A DNA stretch of 64,000 nucleotides from assembly GCF_042652185.1 (NCBI RefSeq), contig NZ_JBHSIX010000008.1. The stretch is one strand, 5' to 3'. A program made the translations under genes and the position numbers. Positions 16,024-25,685 of this stretch are shown piece by piece; positions within the stretch are counted from its first letter, which is position 1; each line of letters starts with the position of its first letter. Origin of the DNA: Actinacidiphila fildesensis. Lineage in GTDB: Bacteria; Actinomycetota; Actinomycetes; Streptomycetales; Streptomycetaceae. The notes beneath the pieces were generated by a model, which saw nothing but the letters and a program-made list of their open reading frames with translations, did not search any database and was not told the DNA's origin.

Positions 16024-17096
16024 GGCTGTGGGCGCGCCTGTGGGCGGCGCTGAGGCCCTACGACCCGCTGCGGTCCATCAAGGCGGCCCTGCAACTGCTG
16101 GTCGTCGTCTCGGTGCTGATCACGACGCTGCTGGTGATCGTCGCGATCCACTCGGCCACCGAGCTCCGGGTGATCACGATCTTCTCGATCATCGCCTGTC
16201 TGCTGATCACCCAGTTCGTGGCGCACGGCCTGACGGCGCCGCTGCGGGAGATGACCGCGGTCGCGCGGGCCATGGCGCAGGGCGACTACAGCCGACGGGT
16301 GGCGCAGGTGCGCCGCGACGAGGTCGGTGAGCTGGCGGAGACGTTCAACCGCATGGCGGCCGATCTGGAGGCCGTCGACCAGCACCGCAAGGAACTGGTG
16401 GCGAATGTCTCACATGAGCTCAGGACGCCCATCGCGGCGCTGCGCGCGGTCCTGGAGAACGTCGTCGACGGGGTGTCCGAGGCCGATCCCGAGACGATGC
16501 GGACCGCGCTGCAGCAGACCGAGCGGCTGGGCAAGCTGGTCAGCCAGCTGCTGGACCTGTCCCGGCTGGACAGCGGCGCGGTGCACCTGGACGCCAAGCC
16601 CTTCGAGGTCTGGCCCTATCTGTCGGCCGTCCTGAAGACGGCCAGCCTGGGCATGGAGGGCGCCGCCCGCGCCGGCCGGCGCAGCCGCCCCCGCGCCGAC
16701 GTCCATCTGCACCTGGACGTCTCACCGCCGGAGCTGACCGCGTACGCCGACGCCGAGCGGCTGCACCAGGTGGTGGCCAACCTCGTCGACAACGCCGTCA
16801 AGCACAGCCCGCCCGGCGGCCGGGTCACCGTCCGCGCCCGGCGCGGGGCCGTGCCCGGGAGCCTGGACCTGGATGTGCGGGACGAGGGTCCGGGCATCCC
16901 GGAGTCCGAGCGCAACCGGGTCTTCGACCGCTTCAACCGGGGCGCCCACCCCGGCGGCGACGGCGGTACGGGACTGGGGCTGGCCATCGCCCGCTGGGCG
17001 GTCGATCTGCACGGCGGGGACATCGAGGTGGCCGAATCCCCCCGTGGCTGCCGGATCCGCGTCACGCTTCCGGGTTCGGTTCCCGCGCAACGTTGA
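16020..17096 (+). CDS. Membrane sensor histidine kinase, partner of the preceding regulator
   Basis: 358 aa. Two adjacent membrane helices (LQLLVVVSVLITTLLVIVAI and VITIFSIIACLLITQFVAH) leave almost no extracellular loop, so the signal is probably sensed in or at the membrane. Then come HAMP, an H-box SHELRTPIAALRAV, N-box NLVDNAVKHSPPGG, and G-boxes DEGPGIP and GTGLGLAIARW. ATG at 16020 lies within the ATGA overlap with the regulator gene. Confidence 0.95.
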   Translation: MRLWARLWAALRPYDPLRSIKAALQLLVVVSVLITTLLVIVAIHSATELRVITIFSIIACLLITQFVAHGLTAPLREMTAVARAMAQGDYSRRVAQVRRDEVGELAETFNRMAADLEAVDQHRKELVANVSHELRTPIAALRAVLENVVDGVSEADPETMRTALQQTERLGKLVSQLLDLSRLDSGAVHLDAKPFEVWPYLSAVLKTASLGMEGAARAGRRSRPRADVHLHLDVSPPELTAYADAERLHQVVANLVDNAVKHSPPGGRVTVRARRGAVPGSLDLDVRDEGPGIPESERNRVFDRFNRGAHPGGDGGTGLGLAIARWAVDLHGGDIEVAESPRGCRIRVTLPGSVPAQR

Positions 17097-17326
17097 CATA
17101 GGCTGGCAATACGGGTGCGGCGGACAGCGGGCCGTACTCGTACGGGGGGACGCCGTCACAACCCCTTAAGAGGGACCAATTTCCCGCCATGCACAGCGCC
17201 GAAACCCCTCTTCCGGTGTGACTTACGCGACGACTGACCCCCGGGCCTGCGCCGAACGGCCCGGTAGGCGTAGCCTTTATTCCCGCTGTCCACCATCTTG
17301 TGAAGCGGAAGAGGGCGGTTGCCGCC

Positions 17327-20300
17327 GTGTCGCCACAGTCCCCCAATAGCTCGAGCACATCGATCGAGACCAACGGTCAGGGCAAGAGCCCTGCCGCGGG
17401 CTTCGGCCCCAACGAGTGGCTCGTCGATGAGATCTACCAGCAGTACCTCCAGGACCCGAACTCGGTAGACCGAGCCTGGTGGGACTTCTTTGCCGATTAC
17501 AAGCCAGGGACGGACACGGGTTCGTCCGTGGCCGCCCCGGCCGCGCCGGCCCCGGCCGCCCCGGTCACGGCTGCTGTCCCTGCCCCACAGGCCGCGCCGG
17601 CCGCTGCGAAGGCCGCCGCTCCGGCGCCGGCCGCCGCGGCAGCCACGCCCGCGGCCACCAGCCCGGCCGCCGCCAAGCCGGCCGCCGCTCCCGCGAAGGC
17701 TGCGGCAGCCCCGGCCAAGGCCGCGGAGCCGGCAGCGGCTGCCGAGGGACCGGAGTACGTCACGCTGCGCGGCCCGTCGGCCGCCGTCGCGAAGAACATG
17801 AACGCCAGCCTCGAACTGCCGACGGCGACCAGCGTTCGCGCGATTCCCGTGAAGCTGCTGTTCGACAACCGCATCGTCATCAACAACCACCTCAAGCGCG
17901 CCCGGGGCGGGAAGGTCTCCTTCACGCACCTCATCGGGTACGCGATGGTGCAGGCCCTCAAGGCCATGCCGACGATGAACCACTCCTTCACGGAGAAGGA
18001 CGGCAAGCCGACGCTGGTCAAGCCGGCCCACGTCAACCTGGGCCTGGCCATCGACCTGGTGAAGCCCAACGGCGACCGCCAGCTGGTCGTCGCGGCCATC
18101 AAGAAGGCCGAGACGCTCAACTTCTTCGAGTTCTGGCAGGCGTACGAGGACATCGTCCGCCGCGCCCGCGCGAACAAGCTGACGATGGACGACTTCACCG
18201 GCGTCACCGCGTCGCTGACCAACCCCGGCGGCATCGGCACCGTGCACTCCGTGCCGCGGCTGATGCCCGGCCAGGGTCTGATCCTCGGCGTCGGCGCGAT
18301 GGACTACCCGGCGGAGTTCCAGGGCACGTCGCAGGACACCCTGAACAAGCTCGGCATCTCCAAGGTCATGACGCTGACCAGCACCTACGACCACCGGGTC
18401 ATCCAGGGTGCGGCGTCCGGCGAGTTCCTGCGCCAGATGAGCCTGTTCCTGCTCGGCGAGAACGGCTTCTTCGACGACATCTTCGAGTCGCTGCGGATCC
18501 CGTACGAGCCGGTCCGCTGGCGGACCGACATCGACACCGCGCACGACGACGACGTCACCAAGGCCGCGCGGGTCTTCGAGCTGATCCACTCCTACCGGGT
18601 CCGCGGCCACGTCATGGCCGACACCGACCCGCTGGAGTACCGCCAGCGCAAGCACCCGGACCTGGACGTCCTGGAGCACGGCCTCACCCTGTGGGACCTG
18701 GAGCGCGAGTTCGCGGTCGGCGGGTTCGCCGGCAAGTCGCTGATGAAGCTCCGCGACATCCTCGGTGTGCTGCGCGACTCGTACTGCCGCACCGTCGGCG
18801 TCGAGTTCATGCACATCCAGGACCCGAAGCAGCGCCGGTGGATCCAGGACCGCGTCGAGCGGTCGCACACCAAGCCGGAGCGCGACGAGCAGCTGCGGAT
18901 CCTGCGCCGGCTGAACGCGGCCGAAGCGTTCGAGACGTTCCTGCAGACCAAGTACGTCGGCCAGAAGCGGTTCTCGCTGGAGGGCGGCGAGTCCGTCATC
19001 CCGCTGCTCGACGCCGTCATCGACGCGGCCGCCGAGTCGCGTCTGGACGAGGTCGTCATCGGCATGGCCCACCGTGGCCGGCTGAACGTGCTGGCGAACA
19101 TCGTCGGCAAGTCGTACGCGCAGATCTTCCGCGAGTTCGAGGGCAACCTCGACCCGAAGTCGATGCACGGCTCCGGCGACGTCAAGTACCACCTGGGCGC
19201 TCAGGGCACCTTCACCGGTCTGGACGGCGAGCAGATCACCGTCTCGCTGGCGGCGAACCCCTCGCACCTGGAGGCCGTCGACCCGATCGTCGAGGGCATC
19301 GCGCGCGCCAAGCAGGACATCATCAACAAGGCGGGCACCGACTTCACCGTCATGCCGGTCGCGCTGCACGGCGACGCGGCCTTCGCCGGCCAGGGCGTCG
19401 TCGCGGAGACGCTGAACATGTCGCAGCTGCGCGGCTACCGCACCGGCGGCACCGTGCACATCGTGATCAACAACCAGGTCGGCTTCACCGCCGCCCCGGC
19501 CGCGTCGCGCTCGTCGATGTACTGCACCGACGTCGCCCGCATGATCGAGGCGCCGATCTTCCACGTGAACGGCGACGACCCGGAGGCCGTGGTCCGCGTC
19601 GCGCGGCTGGCCTTCGAGTTCCGCCAGACGTTCAACAAGGACGTCGTGATCGACCTGGTCTGCTACCGCCGCCGCGGTCACAACGAGGCCGACAACCCGT
19701 CGTTCACCCAGCCCCTGATGTACGACCTGATCGACAAGAAGCGCTCGGTGCGCAAGCTCTACACCGAGTCCCTCATCGGCCGGGGCGACATCACCCTGGA
19801 AGAGGCCGAGCAGGCTCTGCAGGACTACCAGGGCCAGCTGGAGAAGGTCTTCACCGAGGTCCGCGAGGCCGCCTCCACCCCTGCCGCCACCGAAATGCCG
19901 GTGCCGACGCAGGAGTTCCCGGTCAAGCTGGACACGGCGATCAGCCAGGAGACCATCAAGCGGATCGCCGCCGCCCAGGTCAACATCCCGGACCGGATCA
20001 CCGTCCACCCGCGCCTGCTGCCGCAGCTGCAGCGCCGCGCGGCCAGCGTCGAGGACGGCACAATCGACTGGGCGATGGGCGAGACCCTCGCCGTCGGCTC
20101 GCTGCTCATGGAGGGCACCCCGGTCCGGCTCGCCGGCCAGGACTCCCGCCGTGGCACGTTCGGCCAGCGGCACGCCGTGCTGGTCGACCGGGAGACCGGC
20201 GAGGACTACACCCCGCTGCTCTACCTCTCCGAGGACCAGGCCCGTTACAACGTCTACGACTCGCTGCTCAGCGAGTACGCGGCGATGGGCTTCGAGTACG

Positions 20301-21112
20301 GCTACTCGCTGGCCCGGCCCGAGGCGCTGGTGATGTGGGAGGCGCAGTTCGGTGACTTCGTCAACGGCGCGCAGACCGTCGTCGACGAGTTCATCTCCTC
20401 CGCCGAGCAGAAGTGGGGCCAGACGTCCGGCGTCACCCTGCTGCTGCCGCACGGCTACGAGGGACAGGGCCCGGACCACTCCTCGGCCCGCATCGAGCGG
20501 TTCCTGGCGATGTGCGCCCAGAACAACATGACGGTCGCCAGCCCCACCACGCCGGCGAACTACTTCCACCTGCTGCGCTGGCAGGTGCACAACCCGCACC
20601 ACAAGCCGCTCATCGTCTTCACCCCGAAGTCGATGCTGCGACTGAAGGCCGCGAACTCCCGGTCCGAGGACTTCACTTCGGGCGGGTTCCAGCCGGTCAT
20701 CGGTGACACGACGGTCAGCCCGTCCGCCGTCCGCAAGGTGGTCTTCTGCTCCGGCAAGGTCTACTACGACCTGATCGCGGCACGTGAGGCCAAGGGCGCG
20801 AACGAGGTCGCCATCGTCCGGATCGAGCGGCTCTACCCGCTCCCCGGCAAGGAGATCCAGACCGAGCTGGCGCGGTACACCGGTGCCCAGAAGTACGTGT
20901 GGGCGCAGGACGAGCCGGCCAACCAGGGTGCGTGGCCGTTCATCGCGCTGAACCTGATCGACCACCTGGACCTGGTGCTGGGCGCCGCTCCCGACAACGC
21001 CGACCGACTGCGCCGGGTTTCCCGCCCGTCGTCCTCGTCGCCGGCCGTCGGCTCCGCCAAGCGCCACCAGGCCGAGCAGGAGTCCCTGGTCAACGAGGTC
21101 TTCGAGATCTGA
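17327..21112 (+). CDS. kgd: Multifunctional 2-oxoglutarate decarboxylase/dehydrogenase E1 with fused E2 acyltransferase domain
   Basis: 1261 aa from GTG 17327 (VSPQSPNSS), chosen because GGAAGAGGG lies upstream; GTG at 17300 lacks a ribosome site. Order: short E1 N-terminal helix (NEWLVDEIYQQYL), Ala/Pro linker (about 65-145), E2-type acyltransferase domain with TYDHRVIQGAASGEF (about 352-366), then the full thiamine-diphosphate E1 (MAHRGRLNVL, GDAAFAGQGVV and HNEADNPSFTQP regions). This fusion is the actinobacterial Kgd/OdhA type, feeding the TCA cycle and held under GarA/FHA-type control in related genera. No lipoyl domain is present in the fused part. Confidence 0.97.
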   Translation: MSPQSPNSSSTSIETNGQGKSPAAGFGPNEWLVDEIYQQYLQDPNSVDRAWWDFFADYKPGTDTGSSVAAPAAPAPAAPVTAAVPAPQAAPAAAKAAAPAPAAAAATPAATSPAAAKPAAAPAKAAAAPAKAAEPAAAAEGPEYVTLRGPSAAVAKNMNASLELPTATSVRAIPVKLLFDNRIVINNHLKRARGGKVSFTHLIGYAMVQALKAMPTMNHSFTEKDGKPTLVKPAHVNLGLAIDLVKPNGDRQLVVAAIKKAETLNFFEFWQAYEDIVRRARANKLTMDDFTGVTASLTNPGGIGTVHSVPRLMPGQGLILGVGAMDYPAEFQGTSQDTLNKLGISKVMTLTSTYDHRVIQGAASGEFLRQMSLFLLGENGFFDDIFESLRIPYEPVRWRTDIDTAHDDDVTKAARVFELIHSYRVRGHVMADTDPLEYRQRKHPDLDVLEHGLTLWDLEREFAVGGFAGKSLMKLRDILGVLRDSYCRTVGVEFMHIQDPKQRRWIQDRVERSHTKPERDEQLRILRRLNAAEAFETFLQTKYVGQKRFSLEGGESVIPLLDAVIDAAAESRLDEVVIGMAHRGRLNVLANIVGKSYAQIFREFEGNLDPKSMHGSGDVKYHLGAQGTFTGLDGEQITVSLAANPSHLEAVDPIVEGIARAKQDIINKAGTDFTVMPVALHGDAAFAGQGVVAETLNMSQLRGYRTGGTVHIVINNQVGFTAAPAASRSSMYCTDVARMIEAPIFHVNGDDPEAVVRVARLAFEFRQTFNKDVVIDLVCYRRRGHNEADNPSFTQPLMYDLIDKKRSVRKLYTESLIGRGDITLEEAEQALQDYQGQLEKVFTEVREAASTPAATEMPVPTQEFPVKLDTAISQETIKRIAAAQVNIPDRITVHPRLLPQLQRRAASVEDGTIDWAMGETLAVGSLLMEGTPVRLAGQDSRRGTFGQRHAVLVDRETGEDYTPLLYLSEDQARYNVYDSLLSEYAAMGFEYGYSLARPEALVMWEAQFGDFVNGAQTVVDEFISSAEQKWGQTSGVTLLLPHGYEGQGPDHSSARIERFLAMCAQNNMTVASPTTPANYFHLLRWQVHNPHHKPLIVFTPKSMLRLKAANSRSEDFTSGGFQPVIGDTTVSPSAVRKVVFCSGKVYYDLIAAREAKGANEVAIVRIERLYPLPGKEIQTELARYTGAQKYVWAQDEPANQGAWPFIALNLIDHLDLVLGAAPDNADRLRRVSRPSSSSPAVGSAKRHQAEQESLVNEVFEI

Positions 21113-21137
21113 CCACGGGCGCACGACACCACGTGCG

Positions 21138-21187
21138 ACAAGGGCCGGGCCCGCTACCTGAATCCAGGTGGCGGGCCCGGCCCTTGT
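21138..21187. terminator. Bidirectional terminator between kgd and the Fxs/VMAP block
   Basis: ACAAGGGCCGGGCCCGC (21138-21154) pairs perfectly with 21171-21187, and an inner TACCTG/CAGGTG continues the stem to a 4-base loop (about 23 bp in all). It separates convergent genes. Confidence 0.88.
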
Positions 21188-21205
21188 CCGTGCCCAGGCG
21201 GTGCG

Positions 21206-24202
21206 CTAGGTGCCCTGGGGCTCGAAGTCCCAGAACGGCCGGGTGCGGGACCGGGCGGAGACGGTGTGGACGTGCTGGGCGCCCTGCGTCGCGGACAGCG
21301 AGGCGAGCGCCTCCTCCTCGATCTTCTCCGCCTCCTGGATCTTGCGCAGCGCCCGCAGGTCGGCGGCGAGCGCGATCCGGGCGGAGAGCGTCAGCGGGTG
21401 GGTGGCGCCCAGGGAGACCGCGGCGCGCGCCGATGTGTCGCGGCTGAGTTCGGCCGCCCCTTCGGGATCACCGGAGAAGTTGCGGGTGGCGGTGGCGTTC
21501 AGTGCGCAGCCCAGCGTCCAGGGATGGTCCGGTCCGACCGCCTCGTTCATCCCCGTGAGCGCCTCCTCGATCAGTTCCTGGGCCTGTTGGCGCTCACCCG
21601 CCGCGCGCAGCACGAGCCCGTTGTTGCCGAGGCAGCCCAGCACATACGGGTGTACGGGGCCGAGAGTGGCGCGGTAGCGCCGGGCGACACCCTCGCCGAC
21701 GCCGCGTGCGCGGTCCAGGTCGCCGTGTTCGCGTGCCACACAGGAGTAGCTGGAGGCGACCATGAGCGTCAGGGGGTGGTTCTCGCCCAGCACCCGCTCC
21801 ACTCGTTCCAGCAGCCGGGCCAGCAGCACCGGGGCGCGGCGTTCACCCGTCCGGTACTGGCCCATGATGAGGGTGTGTTCGGCCCGCAGGGTCTGCGGGT
21901 TGTCGACGCCCATGACGTCGCGGTGGGTACGGACGCTGCGTTCCTGTACCGAGACGGACTCGTCGTACCGTCCGAGCAGCCGCAGGTCCCAGGCGTAGTT
22001 GATCTCGGAGAAGAGCGTCCAGGAGTGCCGCGGGCGCAGCGCGTCGCGACGGATGTCGAGGGTCTGCCGGTCGAGTTCGAGCGCCTCCTGGTAGCGGCCG
22101 AGCAGCCGCACCGAGACGGCGAGGTTGTTGCGGGCGCTGAGGGTGCGCGAATCGCGGTCCCCGACGAGTTCGAGATAGCCCTCCAGCACCAGCCGGGACA
22201 CCTCGTGCGCCTCGTCGTACCGGGCGAGGCCGCGCAGGGACGCGGCCAGGCCGGTGGCGGCGCGCAGCAGGTCGAGGTCCTGCTGCCCGCGCTCCTCCCG
22301 CAGATGGTCCACGGCGATCCGGCAGATCGACTCAGCCTTCTCGTAACTGCCGGTCGCGTGCAGGAGGTTGGCGTAGTGCCGGGTGATGTCCCAGATACGG
22401 GGGTGGAATTCCCCGAGCAGTGCCTTCCAGGCGGCGAGCCCGCGTTCCGCCAGCTTGAGCCCGGAGGTGTACTCGCCCGACAGGTACATGTACCGGAGCG
22501 AGTTGAGCACCAGCTGCTGGATGTCCGGGTCGGTGCTCTCCAGCACCCCCGCCGCCTTCAGGTGCGGCGTGATCTCCGCGTACCGCGGCCACAGCCGGGT
22601 GTCGGTGGGCCGGCCCGGGTCGGCGGCGGCCAGCGCGCGGCGCACCACCACGGCGTACTCGCGCCGGTCGGCCTCGGACATGCCGTCGCGCACCGTCTGG
22701 TGGACCATGCGGTGCATGTGCAGGATCTCGGAGCCGCCGCCCGGATCGTCGGACCCCACGTCGTGCGACTCGCGGCGGACCACCGAGTACTGGACGAGCT
22801 TGGCCGTGGCGTCGTTCCAGCGCAGCGGATCGTTCATCAACCCGACGAGCTGCTCGGGAAGGTCACGTACCGGCAGTTCGCGCAGCAGCCGGACCGGAAT
22901 GGGACCGGGCGCGAAGAAGACGCACATCCGCAGCAGGTCGATGGAGGCGGGCTCGGTGTCCCGCAGTTGGTTGAGCAGTATCGACCAGGCGGTCTGGAAG
23001 GTCATCGGGAAGTCGGCGGCGACCTTGAGGCCGGCCTCGGAGTTGTTCCCGGTGCTCAGCAGCCCGATGTACTCGTCCACCGACATGGTGGAGTCGCTCA
23101 GCCAGCCGGCCGTCTGGTCGAGCAGCAGCGGCAGGTCCTCCAGCGCCTCCGCGAGCCGGTCGGCGTCGGTGTCGTCGAGCCTGTCGGCCCGGCGGCGGAC
23201 GAAGGCGACGCTCTCGTCGCGGCTGTAGACGGGGACCTCCATCAGGGCGGTGTTGTGTTCGCCCCAGGCCCGGTTCTGCGAGGTGATCAGCACATGCCCG
23301 GGTCCGCTGGGCAGCAGGTCCGCGATGTCCCCGACCTGGTCGGCGCCGTCCAGTACGAGCAGCCAGCGGGAGTACGGGTTGCCTCGGCGCAACGCGTCGA
23401 GCACGGCGCGCAGCCGCTCGCCGTACTCGGGCCCGGTGGTGAGGCCGAGGGCCGGGGCGAGTTCGGCCAGCCGCTGGCGCAGGGTGCCGCGCTGGTCGGC
23501 GGGGACCCACCACACCGCGTCGTACTCGGAACCGAAGCGGTAGACGTACTCGGCGGCGATCTGGGTCTTGCCGACGCCGGACATGCCGAGCAGTGTCACG
23601 ACGGCGGCGCCGTGTTCGGCCTGCTGCAGCCGGTGATAGATGCTGCCGAGCAGGTTCTCCCGGCCGGTGAACCGGATGTTGCGGCGCGGGACGCCGCCCC
23701 AGACCCGCGGCTGGTCGGCGGGGAAGCGGGGGCCGGAGCGGGCCGGGTTCTCCTCCAGGGGAGCGGTGTCGACGGTACCGAGCCGTGCCAGCAGCCGGCG
23801 TTCGGCCTCATGCGCGCCGATGCCCCACAGTGAGGAAGCGCTGAGCGCGGCGGTCGCGGTCGGGAGCGCGGCGTTGGTGACGGAGACCGCGGCGAAGCGG
23901 TCGGTGTTCGTCGCGACGACGGCGCGCAGCGCCTGGTTCCACTCCTCGTGGGTGCGCGGGCCCAACTGGAAGTACCAGTCGCTGAGAATGACGAGGATGC
24001 GTCCCTCGGCGAGCAACAGGTCTTCGAGCGCCTGCTCGATCGTGGTCCCCGGGGGCGGGTCGAACCGCTCGAAGGCGACCCGGTGCCCCTGCCGTTCGAG
24101 ACGCGAGCCGATCCACGCGGCCCAGGCCCGGTTGAATCCCGCGAAACTGATGGTGACGGGCTGCCTTTCGGCCGTTGCCGCCGACTTCCGCACTACGGCC
24201 AT
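21206..24202 (-). CDS. FxsT-like TIR / STAND NTPase / TPR protein of an FxSxx-COOH system
   Basis: 998 aa from ATG 24202 (GGGAG 10 bases upstream). The N-terminus (about 15-145) is TIR-like: VTISFAGFNRAWAAWIGSRL and RILVILSDWYF. An NB-ARC/STAND ATPase follows with P-loop GMSGVGKT (206-213), Walker B-like LLVLDGADQV and a winged-helix region. The C-terminal half (about 560-990) is kinesin-light-chain-type TPRs (NNLAVSVRLLGRYQEALEL). The architecture matches tetratricopeptide proteins next to FxSxx-COOH peptides and resembles STAND immune receptors: TPRs sense, the NTPase oligomerises, the TIR acts or signals. It is the last gene of the minus-strand block. Confidence 0.85.
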   Translation of the reverse strand: MAVVRKSAATAERQPVTISFAGFNRAWAAWIGSRLERQGHRVAFERFDPPPGTTIEQALEDLLLAEGRILVILSDWYFQLGPRTHEEWNQALRAVVATNTDRFAAVSVTNAALPTATAALSASSLWGIGAHEAERRLLARLGTVDTAPLEENPARSGPRFPADQPRVWGGVPRRNIRFTGRENLLGSIYHRLQQAEHGAAVVTLLGMSGVGKTQIAAEYVYRFGSEYDAVWWVPADQRGTLRQRLAELAPALGLTTGPEYGERLRAVLDALRRGNPYSRWLLVLDGADQVGDIADLLPSGPGHVLITSQNRAWGEHNTALMEVPVYSRDESVAFVRRRADRLDDTDADRLAEALEDLPLLLDQTAGWLSDSTMSVDEYIGLLSTGNNSEAGLKVAADFPMTFQTAWSILLNQLRDTEPASIDLLRMCVFFAPGPIPVRLLRELPVRDLPEQLVGLMNDPLRWNDATAKLVQYSVVRRESHDVGSDDPGGGSEILHMHRMVHQTVRDGMSEADRREYAVVVRRALAAADPGRPTDTRLWPRYAEITPHLKAAGVLESTDPDIQQLVLNSLRYMYLSGEYTSGLKLAERGLAAWKALLGEFHPRIWDITRHYANLLHATGSYEKAESICRIAVDHLREERGQQDLDLLRAATGLAASLRGLARYDEAHEVSRLVLEGYLELVGDRDSRTLSARNNLAVSVRLLGRYQEALELDRQTLDIRRDALRPRHSWTLFSEINYAWDLRLLGRYDESVSVQERSVRTHRDVMGVDNPQTLRAEHTLIMGQYRTGERRAPVLLARLLERVERVLGENHPLTLMVASSYSCVAREHGDLDRARGVGEGVARRYRATLGPVHPYVLGCLGNNGLVLRAAGERQQAQELIEEALTGMNEAVGPDHPWTLGCALNATATRNFSGDPEGAAELSRDTSARAAVSLGATHPLTLSARIALAADLRALRKIQEAEKIEEEALASLSATQGAQHVHTVSARSRTRPFWDFEPQGT

Positions 24203-24260
24203 GCGACCGTCTCCCTCGTGATGCGAACGAACGTACGGCCTCGACGGACCGTCAGATCCC

Positions 24261-25685
24261 TTAGCTGGGAACATACACCGGTGATTCCCCTCCCGAGGTC
24301 CGCCTCCACCACATCCCGCGGGCGGTCTCCACATACGCACTCGCGCGGGCCAAGTGCCCCTCGGGCGGGGGATGATCCTTCAATCGGGTGAGCTGTCGGA
24401 CCATGGCGTTGACGAACACTCTTCCCTCGGGCGTGAGGCTCCGCGATCCGGCCAGCGCGGGCAGTGCGGCGCCGACCTGTTCGCGGCAGCGGGAGTGTTC
24501 GGCCCACGCCTTGTCGCGTTCCGCGGCGTCCTTGGTGTCCCTGGCGAACAGCTGCCAGTACTCGGCGAGTGCCAGATGGGAGTACGCGCCCTGCAGCAGC
24601 CCGTCGAAGGGCCGCGGATCGGGCCGCCAGGGGGCCCAGTACCGTCGCTGGGCATCCGCCGTATGTAGCGGTACAAGGTCGGCGAGAGCACCGAGTTTGG
24701 CGTGCTGCAGTTCATGGACGAGCGTCGCGGCGAGATACCCGGGGCTCTGCGGGATGCTGCTGAGCACGGCGCCGAAAGCCTCGCGGCGGGTCCCGCTGCG
24801 GGACACACCGCTGGTGTGCGACCCCGCACCGGGCGACGGGAGCAGCGGCACGAAGCACTCCAGCAGATCCGCCACCTCGGCGGGACGCGTCTCCCCGCCG
24901 AGGTGCAGCACGGCCATGGCGCCCGCCCAGGCGTGCTGCCACTGGTCGGACTCGGCGGGCGTCAGCCGGTCGCCGGCCCGCGGGCAGTGCCGTTCCAGTC
25001 CGCTGCCCTGCGTCCGGAACGGGTCGATCTCGTCGAGCAGGACCGGCCGCGGTCCACCGGTGAGGACCCGCAACGGGAACCAGCGCGGATCGTCCGACCG
25101 CCAGCTCCCGTCGGGGCCGCGGCGGATCACGGCAGGGGCGTCCCCCTGCGGAGTGACCGTCAGCACGTCCCCGTCGAAGAGGAGTTCAACGGTTCCGAAC
25201 GCCTGCTGACCGCCTCCGCCGGTCGCGCTCAGCGCCCCCAGAGTGGGCAGTGGCAGCGCACCGTCCTCGTCGTCGAGCCGGAGGGCGAACGGCACACCGG
25301 CGCGTACCCCGGCGGCCGCCGCGAGGGCGCCGAGGTAGGCCAGCTCGTGGGTGAGTGCCGGTCCGTGCCCCCCGGTGCCGAGCCGGAGCAGGCAGCGGCG
25401 GACCCAGGGGCCGACGAGGGGGTAGAACAGCACACGCCGCGTCGCGTCCCGGTCGAACCGGTCGGCGGCCTCCAACAGCGCCCAGTGCCGGCGGAACACG
25501 GGCGCGGCCGGGCCGCGGTGCTGTGCGACCGCGTCGGACAGGGCGCGGAGCTGGAGCAGCCGCAGCCGGTGCTGGCCCGCCGCGAGAAGGGCGAGCTCCG
25601 CACGCCCGCCGTGGGTGCCGCCGAGTTCCCGGAGCAGGGCGTCGGAGATGCGGCCGGCCGCACCGGAGAGGATCCCTGTGGTCAT
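24261..25685 (-). CDS. HEXXH-motif protein (stand-alone form of the FxsB C-terminal extension)
   Basis: 474 aa. It has an intact zinc-protease-like signature HELQH (324-328) in LVHELQHAKLGAL, then an acidic/aromatic region (AYSHLALAEYWQLFARD). In many genomes a related domain is fused to the end of the FxsB radical SAM enzyme, often with the motif lost; here it is a separate gene with the motif kept. The ATG at 25685 overlaps the radical SAM stop (ATGA), so the two are co-translated and probably act as a complex. Whether it is an active peptidase is unknown. Confidence 0.8.
   Translation of the reverse strand: MTTGILSGAAGRISDALLRELGGTHGGRAELALLAAGQHRLRLLQLRALSDAVAQHRGPAAPVFRRHWALLEAADRFDRDATRRVLFYPLVGPWVRRCLLRLGTGGHGPALTHELAYLGALAAAAGVRAGVPFALRLDDEDGALPLPTLGALSATGGGGQQAFGTVELLFDGDVLTVTPQGDAPAVIRRGPDGSWRSDDPRWFPLRVLTGGPRPVLLDEIDPFRTQGSGLERHCPRAGDRLTPAESDQWQHAWAGAMAVLHLGGETRPAEVADLLECFVPLLPSPGAGSHTSGVSRSGTRREAFGAVLSSIPQSPGYLAATLVHELQHAKLGALADLVPLHTADAQRRYWAPWRPDPRPFDGLLQGAYSHLALAEYWQLFARDTKDAAERDKAWAEHSRCREQVGAALPALAGSRSLTPEGRVFVNAMVRQLTRLKDHPPPEGHLARASAYVETARGMWWRRTSGGESPVYVPS

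Noticed and set aside
17156..21124. A 1322-codon open frame on the minus strand across kgd, and similar large frames opposite lon, the vWA gene and others
   Set aside because: They lie fully within strongly supported genes, have no family motifs, and are expected where third-position GC is very high.
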